A stretch of DNA of 64,000 nucleotides from Rhizobium phaseoli. GTDB lineage: Bacteria > Pseudomonadota > Alphaproteobacteria > Rhizobiales > Rhizobiaceae. Below, piece by piece: positions 1 through 9,738 of this stretch. Numbering within the stretch: position 1 is the stretch's first letter; each line of letters begins with the position of its first letter. The translations under genes and the position numbers were made by a program. The notes beneath the pieces were generated by a model. It worked only from the letters and a program-made list of their open reading frames with translations, did no database searches and was not told the origin of the DNA. The DNA is taken from assembly GCF_003985125.1 (NCBI RefSeq), contig NZ_ML133567.1, forward strand, positions 248,001-312,000. The letters are read 5' to 3'.

Positions 1-324
1 ATAAGAGAGCCGAGAGCGCCTGCCGCCGTAAGCGTGCCTTCGGCTTCGGATAGATGGATATTCCCGCCGCCTTTGACAATGCAGCGAAAGGCTTTGCTGG
101 CCCCGCCATCGCAGCACGCCCATCGCTTTCTTGCGGCGAAAGAGACTTGACGTCGCTGCAGGAAAATGGAATGAATATTCCGCAGGACAAATTTTACGGT
201 TTGTTTGTTCCGTTTTACGGGACGCCGCGGGAGAGGCGGCGCAGCAAATTGCGGCTTCAGGGCAAATGCCTGGGGCTCCGGCGTGAGGAGGGTGCAGCCG
301 GGCACCGTTTGTGGAGGAAGTACA
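1..324. other. Upstream region, no confidently supported gene
   Basis: No reading frame here has a convincing start, ribosome-binding site and family resemblance together. A minus-strand frame is open across the first 150 bases and could be the end or start of a gene cut by the window edge, but I cannot name it. The octamer TTTTACGG occurs at 192-199 and again at 213-220, exactly 21 bp (two helical turns) apart. This may be a regulator site for the sugar transporter operon that starts at 325. Confidence 0.4.
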
Positions 325-1254
325 ATGAAAAAGTTTATCCTGGGCACTGCGATGGCGCTCGTCATGTCGGCGGCCGCTCACGCGGAAACCGTCGGCGTCT
401 CGATGGCGAAGTTCGACGACAACTTTCTGACCGTTCTGCGCAACGGCATGACCGATTATGCCAAGACACTGAGCGGTGTGACGCTGCAGGTCGAGGACGC
501 TCAGAACGACGTTTCCAAGCAGCAGAGCCAGATCCAGAATTTCATCGCCTCCAAGGTCGATGCAATCATCGTCAACCCTGTCGATACCGACGCGACGACG
601 GCCATGTCGAAGCTTGCCGCCGATGCCGGCATCCCGCTGGTCTACGTCAATCGCCAGCCGGTCAACGTCGACACGCTGCCGGAAAAGCAGGCCTTCGTTG
701 CATCCAACGAGCAGGAATCCGGCACGCTGGAAACCAAGGAAATCTGCCGCATTCTCGGCGGCAAGGGCAAGGCTGTCGTCATCATGGGCGAGCTTTCCAA
801 CCAGGCTGCGCGCATGCGCACCCAGGACGTTCATGACGTCATCAAGACTGATGAATGCAAGGGCCTGGAGATCGTCGAAGAGCAGACAGCCAACTGGGAC
901 CGCACCCAGGGCGCCGACCTGATGACCAACTGGCTCTCCAGCGGCATCGAATTCGACGCCGTCATCTCCAACAATGACGAAATGGCAATCGGCGCCATCC
1001 AGGCGCTGAAGGCAGCCGGTAAGGATATGAGCAAGGTCGTCATCGGCGGCGTCGACGCCACGCAGGACGCGCTTGCCGCCATGCAGGCCGGCGATCTCGA
1101 CGTGACCGTGTTCCAGGATGCCGCCGGTCAGGGCAAGGGCGCTCTCGACACCGCGCTGAAGATCGCCAAGGGCGAAAAGACCGAGAAGAAGGTTTATATT
1201 CCCTTCCAGCTCGTCACGCCTGAAAACGTCAAGGACTTCGTCACCAAGAACTGA
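325..1254 (+). CDS. Sugar ABC transporter periplasmic substrate-binding protein (RbsB/inositol-rhizopine type)
   Basis: The protein has 309 aa. It begins with a Sec signal peptide (MKKF, hydrophobic core, likely cleavage after AHA near residue 20) and continues as a type-I periplasmic-binding fold of the RbsB/Peripla_BP_4 family. The motif [13 protein letters not shown] and the later [16 protein letters not shown] segment are typical of ribose-, inositol- and rhizopine-binding proteins. It should capture a sugar or polyol in the periplasm and deliver it to the permease encoded downstream. The start at 325 is chosen because GGAGGAAG lies just upstream and the signal peptide begins there; upstream in-frame ATGs would bury it. 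The overall look is closest to inositol/rhizopine binders, but the substrate is an inference. Confidence 0.88.
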   Translation: MKKFILGTAMALVMSAAAHAETVGVSMAKFDDNFLTVLRNGMTDYAKTLSGVTLQVEDAQNDVSKQQSQIQNFIASKVDAIIVNPVDTDATTAMSKLAADAGIPLVYVNRQPVNVDTLPEKQAFVASNEQESGTLETKEICRILGGKGKAVVIMGELSNQAARMRTQDVHDVIKTDECKGLEIVEEQTANWDRTQGADLMTNWLSSGIEFDAVISNNDEMAIGAIQALKAAGKDMSKVVIGGVDATQDALAAMQAGDLDVTVFQDAAGQGKGALDTALKIAKGEKTEKKVYIPFQLVTPENVKDFVTKN

Positions 1255-1268
1255 GGCGAACGCCAACA

Positions 1269-1294
1269 GGATGCGGGCAAAACCCGCATCCTTT
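1269..1294 (+). terminator. Intercistronic hairpin after the binding-protein gene
   Basis: A 9-bp perfect stem (GGATGCGGG / CCCGCATCC) with a 5-nt loop is followed by TTT. It sits between the binding-protein gene and the ATPase gene. Such hairpins commonly stabilise the upstream message or partly terminate transcription, so that binding protein is made in excess of membrane components. That role is inferred. Confidence 0.6.
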
Positions 1295-1322
1295 CCGCCT
1301 GCCCGTATCCGGAGGAGATGAT

Positions 1323-2864
1323 ATGGCCGTCAGCCCGACAACCATGGCAGCCGTTCGCGCAAGCGGCGCAGTTCCGAATGCGGAATATCTGCTGAGCGCC
1401 GAAGGTGTTCGCAAGGAATTTCCTGGGGTCGTCGCGCTCGATGACGTGCAGTTCCGGCTGAAGCGCGCCTCCGTGCATGCGCTGATGGGCGAAAACGGCG
1501 CCGGCAAATCGACGCTGATGAAGATCCTCGCCGGCATCTACATACCGGATAAAGGCGATATCCGCCTGAAGGGCATCGAGATCCAGCTGAAATCTCCGCT
1601 TGACGCGCTGGAGAACGGCATTGCGATGATCCATCAGGAACTGAACCTGATGCCGTTCATGACGGTTGCCGAAAATATCTGGATCCGCCGCGAACCGAAG
1701 AATCGCTTCGGCTTCGTCGATCACGGCGTCATGCACCGGATGACCGAAGAGCTGTTTGCCCGGCTGAATATCGACATCGATCCCGATATCGAGGTCCGGT
1801 ACCTGTCGGTTGCCAACCGGCAAATGGTCGAGATCGCCAAGGCGGTTTCCTATAATTCCGACGTGCTGATCATGGACGAGCCGACTTCGGCGCTGACCGA
1901 GCGCGAGGTCGAGCACCTTTTCCGCATTATCCGCGACCTCAGGGCGCAGGGTATCGGCATCGTCTATATCACCCACAAGATGAACGAGCTTTTCGAGATC
2001 GCCGACGAGTTTTCGGTGTTCCGCGATGGTCGCTATATCGGCACGCACGCTTCGACCGACGTCACCCGCGACGATATCATCCGCATGATGGTCGGGCGCG
2101 AGATCACCCAGATGTTCCCCAAGGAAGAGGTGCCGATCGGCGAGGTGATGCTTTCGGTCAAGGATCTCTGCCTCAACGGCGTCTTCAAGAACGTCTCCTT
2201 CGAGGTAAGGGCGGGCGAGATCCTCGGCGTGGCCGGTCTGGTCGGTTCCGGTCGTTCGAATGTCGCCGAAACGCTCTTCGGCGTGACGCCGGCAAGCTCC
2301 GGCTCGATCGAACTCTACGGAAAACCGGTGACGATTTCTTCGCCGACCGAGGCCATTCGTCACCAGATGGCGTTCCTGACCGAGGACCGCAAGGATACCG
2401 GCTGTCTGCTGATCCTCGATATTCTCGAGAACATGCAGATTGCCGTGCTGCAGGACAGATATGTCAAGGGCGGCTTCGTGCAGCAGGGCGCCATCGAGGC
2501 GACCTGCGAAGATATGGCAAAGAAGCTGCGGGTGAAAACGCCCAATCTCTACGAGCGGGTAGAAAATCTTTCCGGCGGCAACCAGCAGAAGGTGCTGATC
2601 GGCCGCTGGCTGCTCACCAATCCGCGGATCCTCATCCTCGACGAGCCGACGCGCGGCATCGATGTCGGCGCCAAGGCGGAAATCCACCGGCTGGTCACGG
2701 AAATGGCGCGAAACGGCGTAGCGGTAATCATGATCTCGTCCGAGATGCCCGAGGTGCTCGGGATGAGCGACCGCATCATGGTCATGCACGAGGGCCGCGT
2801 CACCGGTTTCCTCAATCGCGATGAAGCAACGCAGATCAAGGTGATGGAGCTGGCTGCGCAGTGA
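1323..2864 (+). CDS. Sugar ABC transporter ATP-binding protein, double ABC domain (RbsA type)
   Basis: At 513 aa this matches the RbsA/MglA/XylG family, which fuses two ABC ATPase domains. The first domain has a normal Walker A (GENGAGKST, near residue 60) and Walker B ([11 protein letters not shown]). The second has the degenerate P-loop usual for this family (GLVGSGRSN), followed by LSGGNQQKV and [13 protein letters not shown]. It energises import of the sugar captured by the product of the upstream gene. An SD (GGAGGAG) precedes the ATG, and the permease gene follows 34 nt later, so the three genes look like one operon. Confidence 0.93.
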   Translation: MAVSPTTMAAVRASGAVPNAEYLLSAEGVRKEFPGVVALDDVQFRLKRASVHALMGENGAGKSTLMKILAGIYIPDKGDIRLKGIEIQLKSPLDALENGIAMIHQELNLMPFMTVAENIWIRREPKNRFGFVDHGVMHRMTEELFARLNIDIDPDIEVRYLSVANRQMVEIAKAVSYNSDVLIMDEPTSALTEREVEHLFRIIRDLRAQGIGIVYITHKMNELFEIADEFSVFRDGRYIGTHASTDVTRDDIIRMMVGREITQMFPKEEVPIGEVMLSVKDLCLNGVFKNVSFEVRAGEILGVAGLVGSGRSNVAETLFGVTPASSGSIELYGKPVTISSPTEAIRHQMAFLTEDRKDTGCLLILDILENMQIAVLQDRYVKGGFVQQGAIEATCEDMAKKLRVKTPNLYERVENLSGGNQQKVLIGRWLLTNPRILILDEPTRGIDVGAKAEIHRLVTEMARNGVAVIMISSEMPEVLGMSDRIMVMHEGRVTGFLNRDEATQIKVMELAAQ

Positions 2865-2898
2865 TTCGCGGTCTGCAATCGCCCAAGGGAGGTTTAAC

Positions 2899-3924
2899 AT
2901 GAGTACCAAGGCAGCAGAGGGTGCGGCTCCGCTCGCAACCCGGCAAAGGCGCCGCCGCCTACCGACTGAGCTCAGCATTTTCCTCGTGCTCGTCGGCATC
3001 GCGCTGATCTATGAAGCGCTTGGCTGGATGTTCATCGGGCAAAGCTTCCTGATGAATTCGCAGCGCCTGACGATCATGATCCTTCAGGTCTCGGTCATCG
3101 GCATCATCGCCGTCGGCGTCACGCAGGTCATCATCACCGGCGGCATCGATCTTTCATCCGGCTCCGTCGTCGGCATGACAGCGATGATTGCGACGAGCTT
3201 CGCGCAATCATCGACTTGGGGACGGGCCGTGTTCCCCTCTCTGACCGACCTGCCGGCGCTCGTGCCGATCATGATCGGCCTGATGATCGGAGCGGCTGCG
3301 GGCCTGGCGAACGGCGCCCTCATCGCCTACACGAAGATCCCGCCCTTCATCGCAACGCTCGGCATGTTCGTGTCGGCCCGCGGCGTCGCGAAGTGGTATA
3401 CCAAGGGACAGCCGGTGTCCGGGATCACCGAGCAGTTTCACTTCATCGGAACCAAGGCCTGGCCCGTCGTCGTCTTCCTGGTCGTGGCGCTGATCTTCCA
3501 TATTGCGCTGCGCTACACACGCTACGGAAAGTTCACCTATGCCATCGGCGCCAACCCGCAGGCGGCGCGCGTCTCCGGCATCAACATCGAGGCGCATCTC
3601 GTCAAGGTCTATGTGATCGCCGGATTGCTTGCCGGCCTTGCCGGCATCGTCACGGCGGCACGCGCGGAAACCGCGCAGGCAAGCATGGGTGTCGGATATG
3701 AACTCGATGCGATTGCCGCGACCGTCATCGGCGGCACTTCGCTCACCGGCGGCGTCGGCCGCATCACCGGCACCGTCATCGGCACCATCATCCTCGGCGT
3801 CATGACATCGGGCTTCACCTTCCTGAGGATCGACGCCTATTACCAGGAGATCGTCAAAGGCTTCATCATCGTCGCGGCTGTCGTCATCGACGTCTACAGA
3901 CAGAAGAAGCGCCGCAAGCACTGA
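2899..3924 (+). CDS. Sugar ABC transporter permease (RbsC type)
   Basis: This 341-aa polytopic inner-membrane protein belongs to the BPD_transp_2 (RbsC/AraH/XylH) family. The signature stretches GGIDLSSGSVVGM and AATVIGGTSLTGGVG are present, as is the usual pattern of 8-10 hydrophobic segments. It forms the channel of the three-gene transporter. AGGGAGGT precedes the ATG. The gene is closed by a strong terminator at 3951. Confidence 0.93.
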   Translation: MSTKAAEGAAPLATRQRRRRLPTELSIFLVLVGIALIYEALGWMFIGQSFLMNSQRLTIMILQVSVIGIIAVGVTQVIITGGIDLSSGSVVGMTAMIATSFAQSSTWGRAVFPSLTDLPALVPIMIGLMIGAAAGLANGALIAYTKIPPFIATLGMFVSARGVAKWYTKGQPVSGITEQFHFIGTKAWPVVVFLVVALIFHIALRYTRYGKFTYAIGANPQAARVSGINIEAHLVKVYVIAGLLAGLAGIVTAARAETAQASMGVGYELDAIAATVIGGTSLTGGVGRITGTVIGTIILGVMTSGFTFLRIDAYYQEIVKGFIIVAAVVIDVYRQKKRRKH

Positions 3925-3950
3925 TCTCGGCCGGTTTCATTGAAGATTTT

Positions 3951-3975
3951 ACGGGGGCTTCGGCCCCCGTTTTGC
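3951..3975 (+). terminator. Rho-independent terminator of the sugar transporter operon
   Basis: An 8-bp GC-rich stem (ACGGGGGC / GCCCCCGT) closed by a TTCG loop is followed by a T-rich tail. It lies 27 nt after the permease stop codon. Confidence 0.85.
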
Positions 3976-4083
3976 GTTTTGGCGCCGATGGCCGATATTC
4001 AAAAAAAAAGAGATGGCGAATTCCGTCAGCTTTTCTATTCTGGCTACTTCATTCGCCCGCCTCGGGGCCGCGCAGGAAAACAG

Positions 4084-5142
4084 ATGCAATTCGTATTTGA
4101 CGGTCACAACGACGTTCTCCTTCGACTCTGGACACATTCAAAAGACGGCAGCGACCCTATCGCGGAATTTGCGGACGGCACGACTCTCGGCCATATCGAT
4201 GCGCGTCGGGCGAAAGCGGGCGGTCTTTCCGGTGGTCTCTGCGCCATCTATATTCCCTCGGGCGATCTCGTCTTCGCCGATCCGGATGCAGACGGTCGTT
4301 ATGTCACGCCGATGGCTGCCCCGCTTGATCCACTTCCGTCGCTTGCCATCGCCACCGAAATGGCGGCGATCGCGCTGCGGCTCGACCAGGCCGGCGCCTG
4401 GCGTCTCTGCCGCACGGTCAAGGACATCCGCGGCGCCATGGCCGAGGATGTTTTCGCCGCTGTCCTGCACATGGAAGGCTGTGAGGCGATCGGCGCCGAC
4501 CTGTCGGCGCTCGAGGTCTTCTGCGCGGCGGGGCTGCGATCGCTGGGGCCGGTCTGGAGCCGGCACAATGTCTTCGGCCATGGTGTGCCCTTCGCCTTCC
4601 CGATGTCACCGGACACCGGGCCGGGTCTCACCGATGCCGGTTTTGCGCTGGTGCGGGAATGCAATCGCCTCGGCATCCTGATCGACCTTGCCCATATCAC
4701 CGAAAAGGGCTTCTGGGACGTGGCGAAGACGACGGATCAGCCGCTGGTCGCCAGCCACTCCAATGCCCATGCGCTGACGCCGGTCGCGCGCAACCTGACG
4801 GACAGGCAGCTCGATGCGATCCGCGAAAGCGGCGGTCTCGTCGGCATCAATTATGCCACCGCCATGCTGCGCCCAGACGGCCGCTCGGACAGCGATACGC
4901 CGATGGCCGACATGATCCGTCACATCGACTATCTCGTGAACCGCATCGGCATCGATTGCGTGGCGCTCGGATCGGACTTCGACGGCGCCACGATCCCTGA
5001 CGAAATCGGCGATGCGTCAGGCAACCAGAAGCTGATTGCCGCTCTCAGGGAGGCTGGTTATGGTGAGGCGGATCTCACGAAACTTGCCCGTGAAAATTGG
5101 CTTCGCATTCTCGCACAAGCCTGGCGGGAGGAGTACGCCTAA
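4084..5142 (+). CDS. Membrane dipeptidase (renal dipeptidase family, peptidase M19)
   Basis: The 352-aa protein fits the M19 zinc dipeptidase family. Metal-ligand motifs appear in order: DGHND near the N-terminus, the Glu in HMEGCEAIG, the His in VASHSNAHAL and LGSDFDG near the C-terminus. These enzymes hydrolyse dipeptides, some with D-residues, through a binuclear Zn site. I chose the ATG at 4084 because the family consensus begins right there and AGGAAA precedes it; an upstream in-frame ATG would add about 48 residues with no family match. Only 101 nt separate it from the peptide transporter operon, which suggests that imported peptides are its substrates. Confidence 0.88.
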   Translation: MQFVFDGHNDVLLRLWTHSKDGSDPIAEFADGTTLGHIDARRAKAGGLSGGLCAIYIPSGDLVFADPDADGRYVTPMAAPLDPLPSLAIATEMAAIALRLDQAGAWRLCRTVKDIRGAMAEDVFAAVLHMEGCEAIGADLSALEVFCAAGLRSLGPVWSRHNVFGHGVPFAFPMSPDTGPGLTDAGFALVRECNRLGILIDLAHITEKGFWDVAKTTDQPLVASHSNAHALTPVARNLTDRQLDAIRESGGLVGINYATAMLRPDGRSDSDTPMADMIRHIDYLVNRIGIDCVALGSDFDGATIPDEIGDASGNQKLIAALREAGYGEADLTKLARENWLRILAQAWREEYA

Positions 5143-5243
5143 AGTGCAGCCCGCCTCTGGACGCGCTGACAGCGAACAATAGTTTTAATCGGACATGAAT
5201 CGACAAAACGCTTCGTAATCAATCAAGAACAGGGGAACAGACC

Positions 5244-6887
5244 ATGATGATCACCAAGCTCAGCCGCAATTTCCGCCTGCTTTCCGCGGGAGCCGCTCTT
5301 TCGCTCCTGATGATGGCGGCACCTGCCGCCTTCGCCGAAACGCCCAAAGACACGCTTGTCGAGGGTTTTGCCATTGACGACATCATCACGATGGATCCCG
5401 GCGAGGCTTTCGAGCTTTCGACCGCAGAGATCACCAGCAACAGCTACAGCCTGCTCGTCCGCCTCGATCTCGCCGACACATCCAAGGTGAAGGGCGATCT
5501 TGCCGAGAGCTGGAGCGTTTCGGATGACGGCCTCACCTATACGTTCAAGCTGAAGCCAGGCCTCAAATTCGCATCGGGAAATCCTGTTACCGCTGAAGAC
5601 GTGGCATGGTCGTTCGAGCGCGCCGTCAAGCTCGACAAGAGCCCGGCCTTCATCCTGACCCAATTCGGTCTGACCGGCGACAATGTCACCGAAAAGGCCA
5701 AGGCGGCCGATGCCAATACATTCGTCTTCACGGTCGACAAGGCCTATGCGCCGAGCTTCGTGCTCAACTGTTTGACGGCGACAGTCGCCTCCGTGGTCGA
5801 CAAAAAGCTCGTGCAGGAGCATGTGAAGGCGGTAACGCCGGATGCCGAGCACAAATACGACAATGATTTCGGCAATGAGTGGCTGAAAACCGGCTATGCC
5901 GGTTCCGGCGCCTTCAAGCTGCGCGAATGGCGAGCCAACGAAGTCGTCGTGCTGGAGCGCAACGACAATTATTACGGCGACAAGCCGAAGCTCAATCGCG
6001 TCATCTACCGCTACATGAAGGAAAGCTCGGCCCAGCGGCTGGCGCTCGAAGCTGGCGATATCGACATTGCCCGCAATCTCGAGCCGGGCGACATCGACGC
6101 CCTTTCCAAGAACGCCGATCTCGCGACGACCAGCGCGCCGAAGGGCACGATTTACTACGTCAGCCTGAACAGCAAGAACGAGAACCTGAAGAAGCCGGAA
6201 GTCCAGGAGGCCTTCAAATATCTGGTCGACTACGATGCGATCGGCGCAACGCTGATCAAGGGCATCGGCGAGATCCACCAGACCTTCCTGCCGAAGGGCC
6301 AGCTCGGCGCGCTTGATGAAAACCCCTACAAGCTCGATGTCGCCAAGGCCAAGGAGCTGCTTGCCAAGGCCGGCGTGCCGGACGGCTTTTCCGTGACCAT
6401 GGACGTGCGCAACACGCAGCCGGTGACCGGTATCGCTGAATCCATGCAGCAAACGCTGGCGCAGGCTGGCGTAAAGCTGGAAATCATCCCGGGCGACGGC
6501 AAGCAGACGCTGACCAAATATCGCGCCCGCACCCACGACATCTATATCGGCAACTGGGGCTCGGACTATTTCGACCCGAATTCCAATGCCGACACCTTCA
6601 CCAGCAACCCCGACAATTCCGATGCCGGCACGGTGAAGACGCTCGCCTGGCGCAACACCTGGGAAGCGCCGGAACTCGACAAGCAAACCAAGGCCGCGCT
6701 GCTCGAGCGCGACGGTGAGAAGCGCGCTGCCATGTACGAGGATATCCAGAAGAAGTTCCTCGCCAACAGCCCCTTCGTCATCATCTTCCAGCAGACCGAG
6801 GTGGCCGGCTATCGCAAGAACCTGAAGGACTTCAAGCTGGGTCCGAGCTTCGATACCAATTTCGTCGGGCCGATCGCCAAGGAATGA
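5244..6887 (+). CDS. Peptide ABC transporter substrate-binding protein (family 5, DppA/OppA type)
   Basis: The 547-aa protein has an N-terminal signal peptide (cleavage likely after AAFA near residue 31) and the SBP_bac_5 fold. Typical pieces are DLAESWSVSDDGLTYTFKL, the TAEDVAWSFERAV segment and the WGSDYFDPN segment near residue 435. It binds peptides or similar ligands in the periplasm. AGGGGAAC precedes the start. It is the first gene of a five-gene transporter operon. Confidence 0.9.
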   Translation: MMITKLSRNFRLLSAGAALSLLMMAAPAAFAETPKDTLVEGFAIDDIITMDPGEAFELSTAEITSNSYSLLVRLDLADTSKVKGDLAESWSVSDDGLTYTFKLKPGLKFASGNPVTAEDVAWSFERAVKLDKSPAFILTQFGLTGDNVTEKAKAADANTFVFTVDKAYAPSFVLNCLTATVASVVDKKLVQEHVKAVTPDAEHKYDNDFGNEWLKTGYAGSGAFKLREWRANEVVVLERNDNYYGDKPKLNRVIYRYMKESSAQRLALEAGDIDIARNLEPGDIDALSKNADLATTSAPKGTIYYVSLNSKNENLKKPEVQEAFKYLVDYDAIGATLIKGIGEIHQTFLPKGQLGALDENPYKLDVAKAKELLAKAGVPDGFSVTMDVRNTQPVTGIAESMQQTLAQAGVKLEIIPGDGKQTLTKYRARTHDIYIGNWGSDYFDPNSNADTFTSNPDNSDAGTVKTLAWRNTWEAPELDKQTKAALLERDGEKRAAMYEDIQKKFLANSPFVIIFQQTEVAGYRKNLKDFKLGPSFDTNFVGPIAKE

Positions 6888-6905
6888 TCCGGCAGGATTG
6901 ATCGC

Positions 6906-7976
6906 TTGAGCACCATCGAAGCAACACAGGCGGCGGCGCGGCCCCGAAAGGGCCGTGCCAGCACTTTCGCCAAGGCGGCGGGACGCTTCCTGTTCGCCGC
7001 CGTCACCACTTATCTCGGTCTTCTGGCCGTCACCTTCTTCATCGGCCGCGTCGTGCCGATCGATCCCGTGCTCGCCATCCTCGGCGACCGTGCGCCCACC
7101 CATGTCGTCGAGCGTGTGCGCCAGGAAATGGGCTTCAATCTGCCGCTCTACCAGCAGTTTTTTATCTATGTCAAAGGCGTCCTGTCCGGCGATTTCGGCA
7201 ATTCGGTGCTGACCACCAACCCTGTCATGGTCGATATCCGCCGCGTCATGCCGGCGACGATCGAACTCGCGACGCTCGGAACGCTGATCGGCGCCTGCGT
7301 CGGTGTGCCGCTCGGCGTTCTCGCCGCCGTGCGCCGCGGCAGCATCGCCGACCAGGTGGTGCGCGTCATCGGCCTGATCGGTTATTCGGTGCCGATCTTC
7401 TGGCTGGCGCTGATTTCGCTCGTCATCTTCTATGCGCAGCTGCGCTGGGTGGCCTTTCCCGGCCGCATCGACATCGTCTTCGAATATACGTTCACGCCGA
7501 TCACCGGTTTTTATCTGCTCGACAGCGCCTGGCAGGGGCAGTGGGACGTGTTCTACGACGTCTTCCGCCACATCATCCTGCCCGCCTCGCTGCTCGGTTA
7601 TTTCTCGCTCGCCTATATCAGCCGCATGACGCGCAGCTTCATGCTGAACGAGCTGTCGCAGGAATATATCGTCGCCGCGCGCGCCAAAGGGCTGTCCGAA
7701 ACCCGGGTGATCTGGGGGCATGCGCTGCGCAATGCCGCCGTGCCGCTCGTCACCGTCATCGCGCTTTCCTATGCCGGCCTGCTCGAAGGATCGGTGCTGA
7801 CCGAAACCGTCTTCTCCTGGCCGGGCATCGGGCTCTACATCACCAATTCGCTGCAGAATGCCGACATGAACGCCGTGCTCGGCGGCACGATCGTCATCGG
7901 CACGGTTTTCATCGGCATCAATCTTCTGTCCGATCTTCTCTACCGGACGCTCGACCCGAGGACGCGAAACCGATGA
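6906..7976 (+). CDS. Peptide ABC transporter permease (DppB type)
   Basis: A 356-aa inner-membrane permease of the BPD_transp_1/DppB family. It starts with the usual first membrane helix and periplasmic linker and carries the EAA loop (EYIVAARAKGLSETRVIWGHALRN region, residues about 255-280). The start is a TTG at 6906, 18 nt after the previous stop; there is no closer ATG that keeps the first helix. Its stop overlaps the ATG of the next gene (ATGA), indicating translational coupling with its DppC partner. Confidence 0.9.
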   Translation: MSTIEATQAAARPRKGRASTFAKAAGRFLFAAVTTYLGLLAVTFFIGRVVPIDPVLAILGDRAPTHVVERVRQEMGFNLPLYQQFFIYVKGVLSGDFGNSVLTTNPVMVDIRRVMPATIELATLGTLIGACVGVPLGVLAAVRRGSIADQVVRVIGLIGYSVPIFWLALISLVIFYAQLRWVAFPGRIDIVFEYTFTPITGFYLLDSAWQGQWDVFYDVFRHIILPASLLGYFSLAYISRMTRSFMLNELSQEYIVAARAKGLSETRVIWGHALRNAAVPLVTVIALSYAGLLEGSVLTETVFSWPGIGLYITNSLQNADMNAVLGGTIVIGTVFIGINLLSDLLYRTLDPRTRNR

Positions 7977-8908
7977 CGGCTCCCGCCAGTCCCTCTCCAA
8001 CGATGAGCCGCCGCGAGTGGCTGCTTTCCGACCGGCCGCAATCGCGCATGCAGGCGCGCCTCGGCCGCGCTTATGTCACCTGGCGGCAGTTCACCGCAAA
8101 CCGGCTTGCCGTCATCGGCCTGCTGATCATCGTCGCGCTGCTTTTCATCGCCGCCTTCGCCGATCTCATCGCCACGCACAATCCCGTCGTCGGCGATCTG
8201 CGCAATGCCCGGCTGCTGCCGCCGGGAACGGGTGAATTCCTGCTCGGCACCGACGACCAGGGCCGTGATATCTTTTCGCGGCTGATCTACGGATCGCGTT
8301 TGACGTTGCTGGTCGTCGTGCTCGTTGCCGTCATCTCGGCGCCGATCGGCCTGATTGTCGGCACCGTCTCCGGTTATGCCGGCGGCTGGGTGGATGCGAC
8401 GCTGATGCGCATCACCGATATTTTCCTCGCCTTTCCGAAGCTGGTGCTGGCGCTCGCTTTCGTCGCAGCCCTCGGCCCCGGTATCCAGAACGCGATCATC
8501 GCCATCGCCATCACCTCGTGGCCGCCCTATGCCCGCATCGCCCGCGCCGAAACGCTGACGGTGCGGCGGTCCGATTATATCTCGGCGGTGAGACTGATGG
8601 GTGCCTCGCCGCTGCGCATCGTCGTGCGCCATGTCATGCCGCTCTGCATTTCCTCGCTGATCGTGCGCGTGACGCTCGATATGGCGGGCATCATCCTGAC
8701 GGCCGCCGGCCTCGGCTTCCTGGGCTTGGGCGCGCAGCCGCCGCTGCCGGAATGGGGCGCGATGATCGCTGCGGGCCGGCGCTTCATCCTCGATCAATGG
8801 TGGGTGGCAGCGATGCCCGGCATCGCCATCCTCATCGTCAGCCTCGGCTTCAATCTGCTCGGCGACGGCCTGCGCGACGCACTCGATCCGAAGGAGAGCG
8901 GCCAGTGA
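7973..8908 (+). CDS. Peptide ABC transporter permease (DppC type)
   Basis: A 311-aa permease with an N-terminal OppC_N-like region (about residues 30-80) followed by the BPD_transp_1 domain. The EAA loop lies around ARAETLTVRRSDYISAVRLMG. It pairs with the DppB-type subunit to form the channel. The start overlaps the previous stop (ATGA at 7973-7976) and its own stop overlaps the GTG of the ATPase gene. The frame is open further upstream, but that part is the antisense-free shadow of dppB. Confidence 0.9.
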   Translation: MTAPASPSPTMSRREWLLSDRPQSRMQARLGRAYVTWRQFTANRLAVIGLLIIVALLFIAAFADLIATHNPVVGDLRNARLLPPGTGEFLLGTDDQGRDIFSRLIYGSRLTLLVVVLVAVISAPIGLIVGTVSGYAGGWVDATLMRITDIFLAFPKLVLALAFVAALGPGIQNAIIAIAITSWPPYARIARAETLTVRRSDYISAVRLMGASPLRIVVRHVMPLCISSLIVRVTLDMAGIILTAAGLGFLGLGAQPPLPEWGAMIAAGRRFILDQWWVAAMPGIAILIVSLGFNLLGDGLRDALDPKESGQ

Positions 8909-9738
8909 CGACGCTTCTGACGGTCGACAAGCTGAAGGTCAGCTATCCCACCCGCACCGGCATGATCGAGGCCGTGCGCGGCGTCTCCTTCACGCTCGGC
9001 AAGGAAAGGCTCGGCATCGTCGGCGAATCCGGTTCCGGCAAGTCGCAGACCGGCCGGGCGATCATGGGGTTGACGCCGAAACACGGCATCGTCACGGCCG
9101 AAAAGCTGGATTTCAATGGCATCGATCTCCTCAAGGCCTCGGCCGGGGAAAGGCGCAGGCTGCGCGGCAAACGCATCGCCATGATCCTGCAAGACCCGAA
9201 ATATTCGCTCGATCCTGTGATGACGATCGGCCGGCAGATCTGCGAAACCCTGCGCACCCATGAAAAGGTTAGCAAGGCGGAGGCACGCGAGCGCGCACTC
9301 GCCATGTTGGAGGCCGTACAGATCCGCGATCCGAAGCGCGTCTTCGATCTGCATCCGCATGAAGTTTCGGGCGGGATGGGGCAGCGTGCGATGATCGCCA
9401 TGATGCTGATCGCCGGGCCGGAGCTGCTGATTGCCGACGAGCCGACCTCGGCGCTCGACGTGACGGTGCAGCTCGATGTGCTCAGAATCATGGACAGGCT
9501 GGTATCGGAGCGCGGCATGGGGCTGATTTTCGTCTCGCATGATCTCAGACTGGTTTCCTCTTTCTGCGATCGCGTCATCGTCATGTATGCCGGAAAGATC
9601 GTCGAGGAACTCGCAGCCGCCGATCTCAAGCATGCCCAGCATCCCTATACGCAAGGGCTGCTGAACTGCATGCCGGAGATCGGCGCGAACCGCCATCCGC
9701 TGCCGGTTCTCGACCGCAGGCCGGAGTGGGCGGTATGA
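8905..9738 (+). CDS. Peptide ABC transporter ATP-binding protein (DppD type)
   Basis: A 277-aa ABC ATPase with Walker A GESGSGKSQT, the signature VSGGMGQRAMIA and Walker B LLIADEPTSALDVT. It ends with the peptide-transporter C-terminal signature QHPYTQGLL. The start is the GTG at 8905, overlapping the upstream stop by 4 nt. Together with the following ATPase it powers the importer. Confidence 0.92.
   Translation: MTTLLTVDKLKVSYPTRTGMIEAVRGVSFTLGKERLGIVGESGSGKSQTGRAIMGLTPKHGIVTAEKLDFNGIDLLKASAGERRRLRGKRIAMILQDPKYSLDPVMTIGRQICETLRTHEKVSKAEARERALAMLEAVQIRDPKRVFDLHPHEVSGGMGQRAMIAMMLIAGPELLIADEPTSALDVTVQLDVLRIMDRLVSERGMGLIFVSHDLRLVSSFCDRVIVMYAGKIVEELAAADLKHAQHPYTQGLLNCMPEIGANRHPLPVLDRRPEWAV

Noticed and set aside
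1194..2999. 601-codon minus-strand frame opposite the sugar ATPase gene
   Set aside because: Antisense to an RbsA-type gene with intact motifs; composition typical of a shadow frame.
5223..8000. 925-codon minus-strand frame opposite the peptide transporter genes
   Set aside because: Low-complexity Asp/Arg/Gly composition, no family resemblance, fully antisense to well-supported genes.
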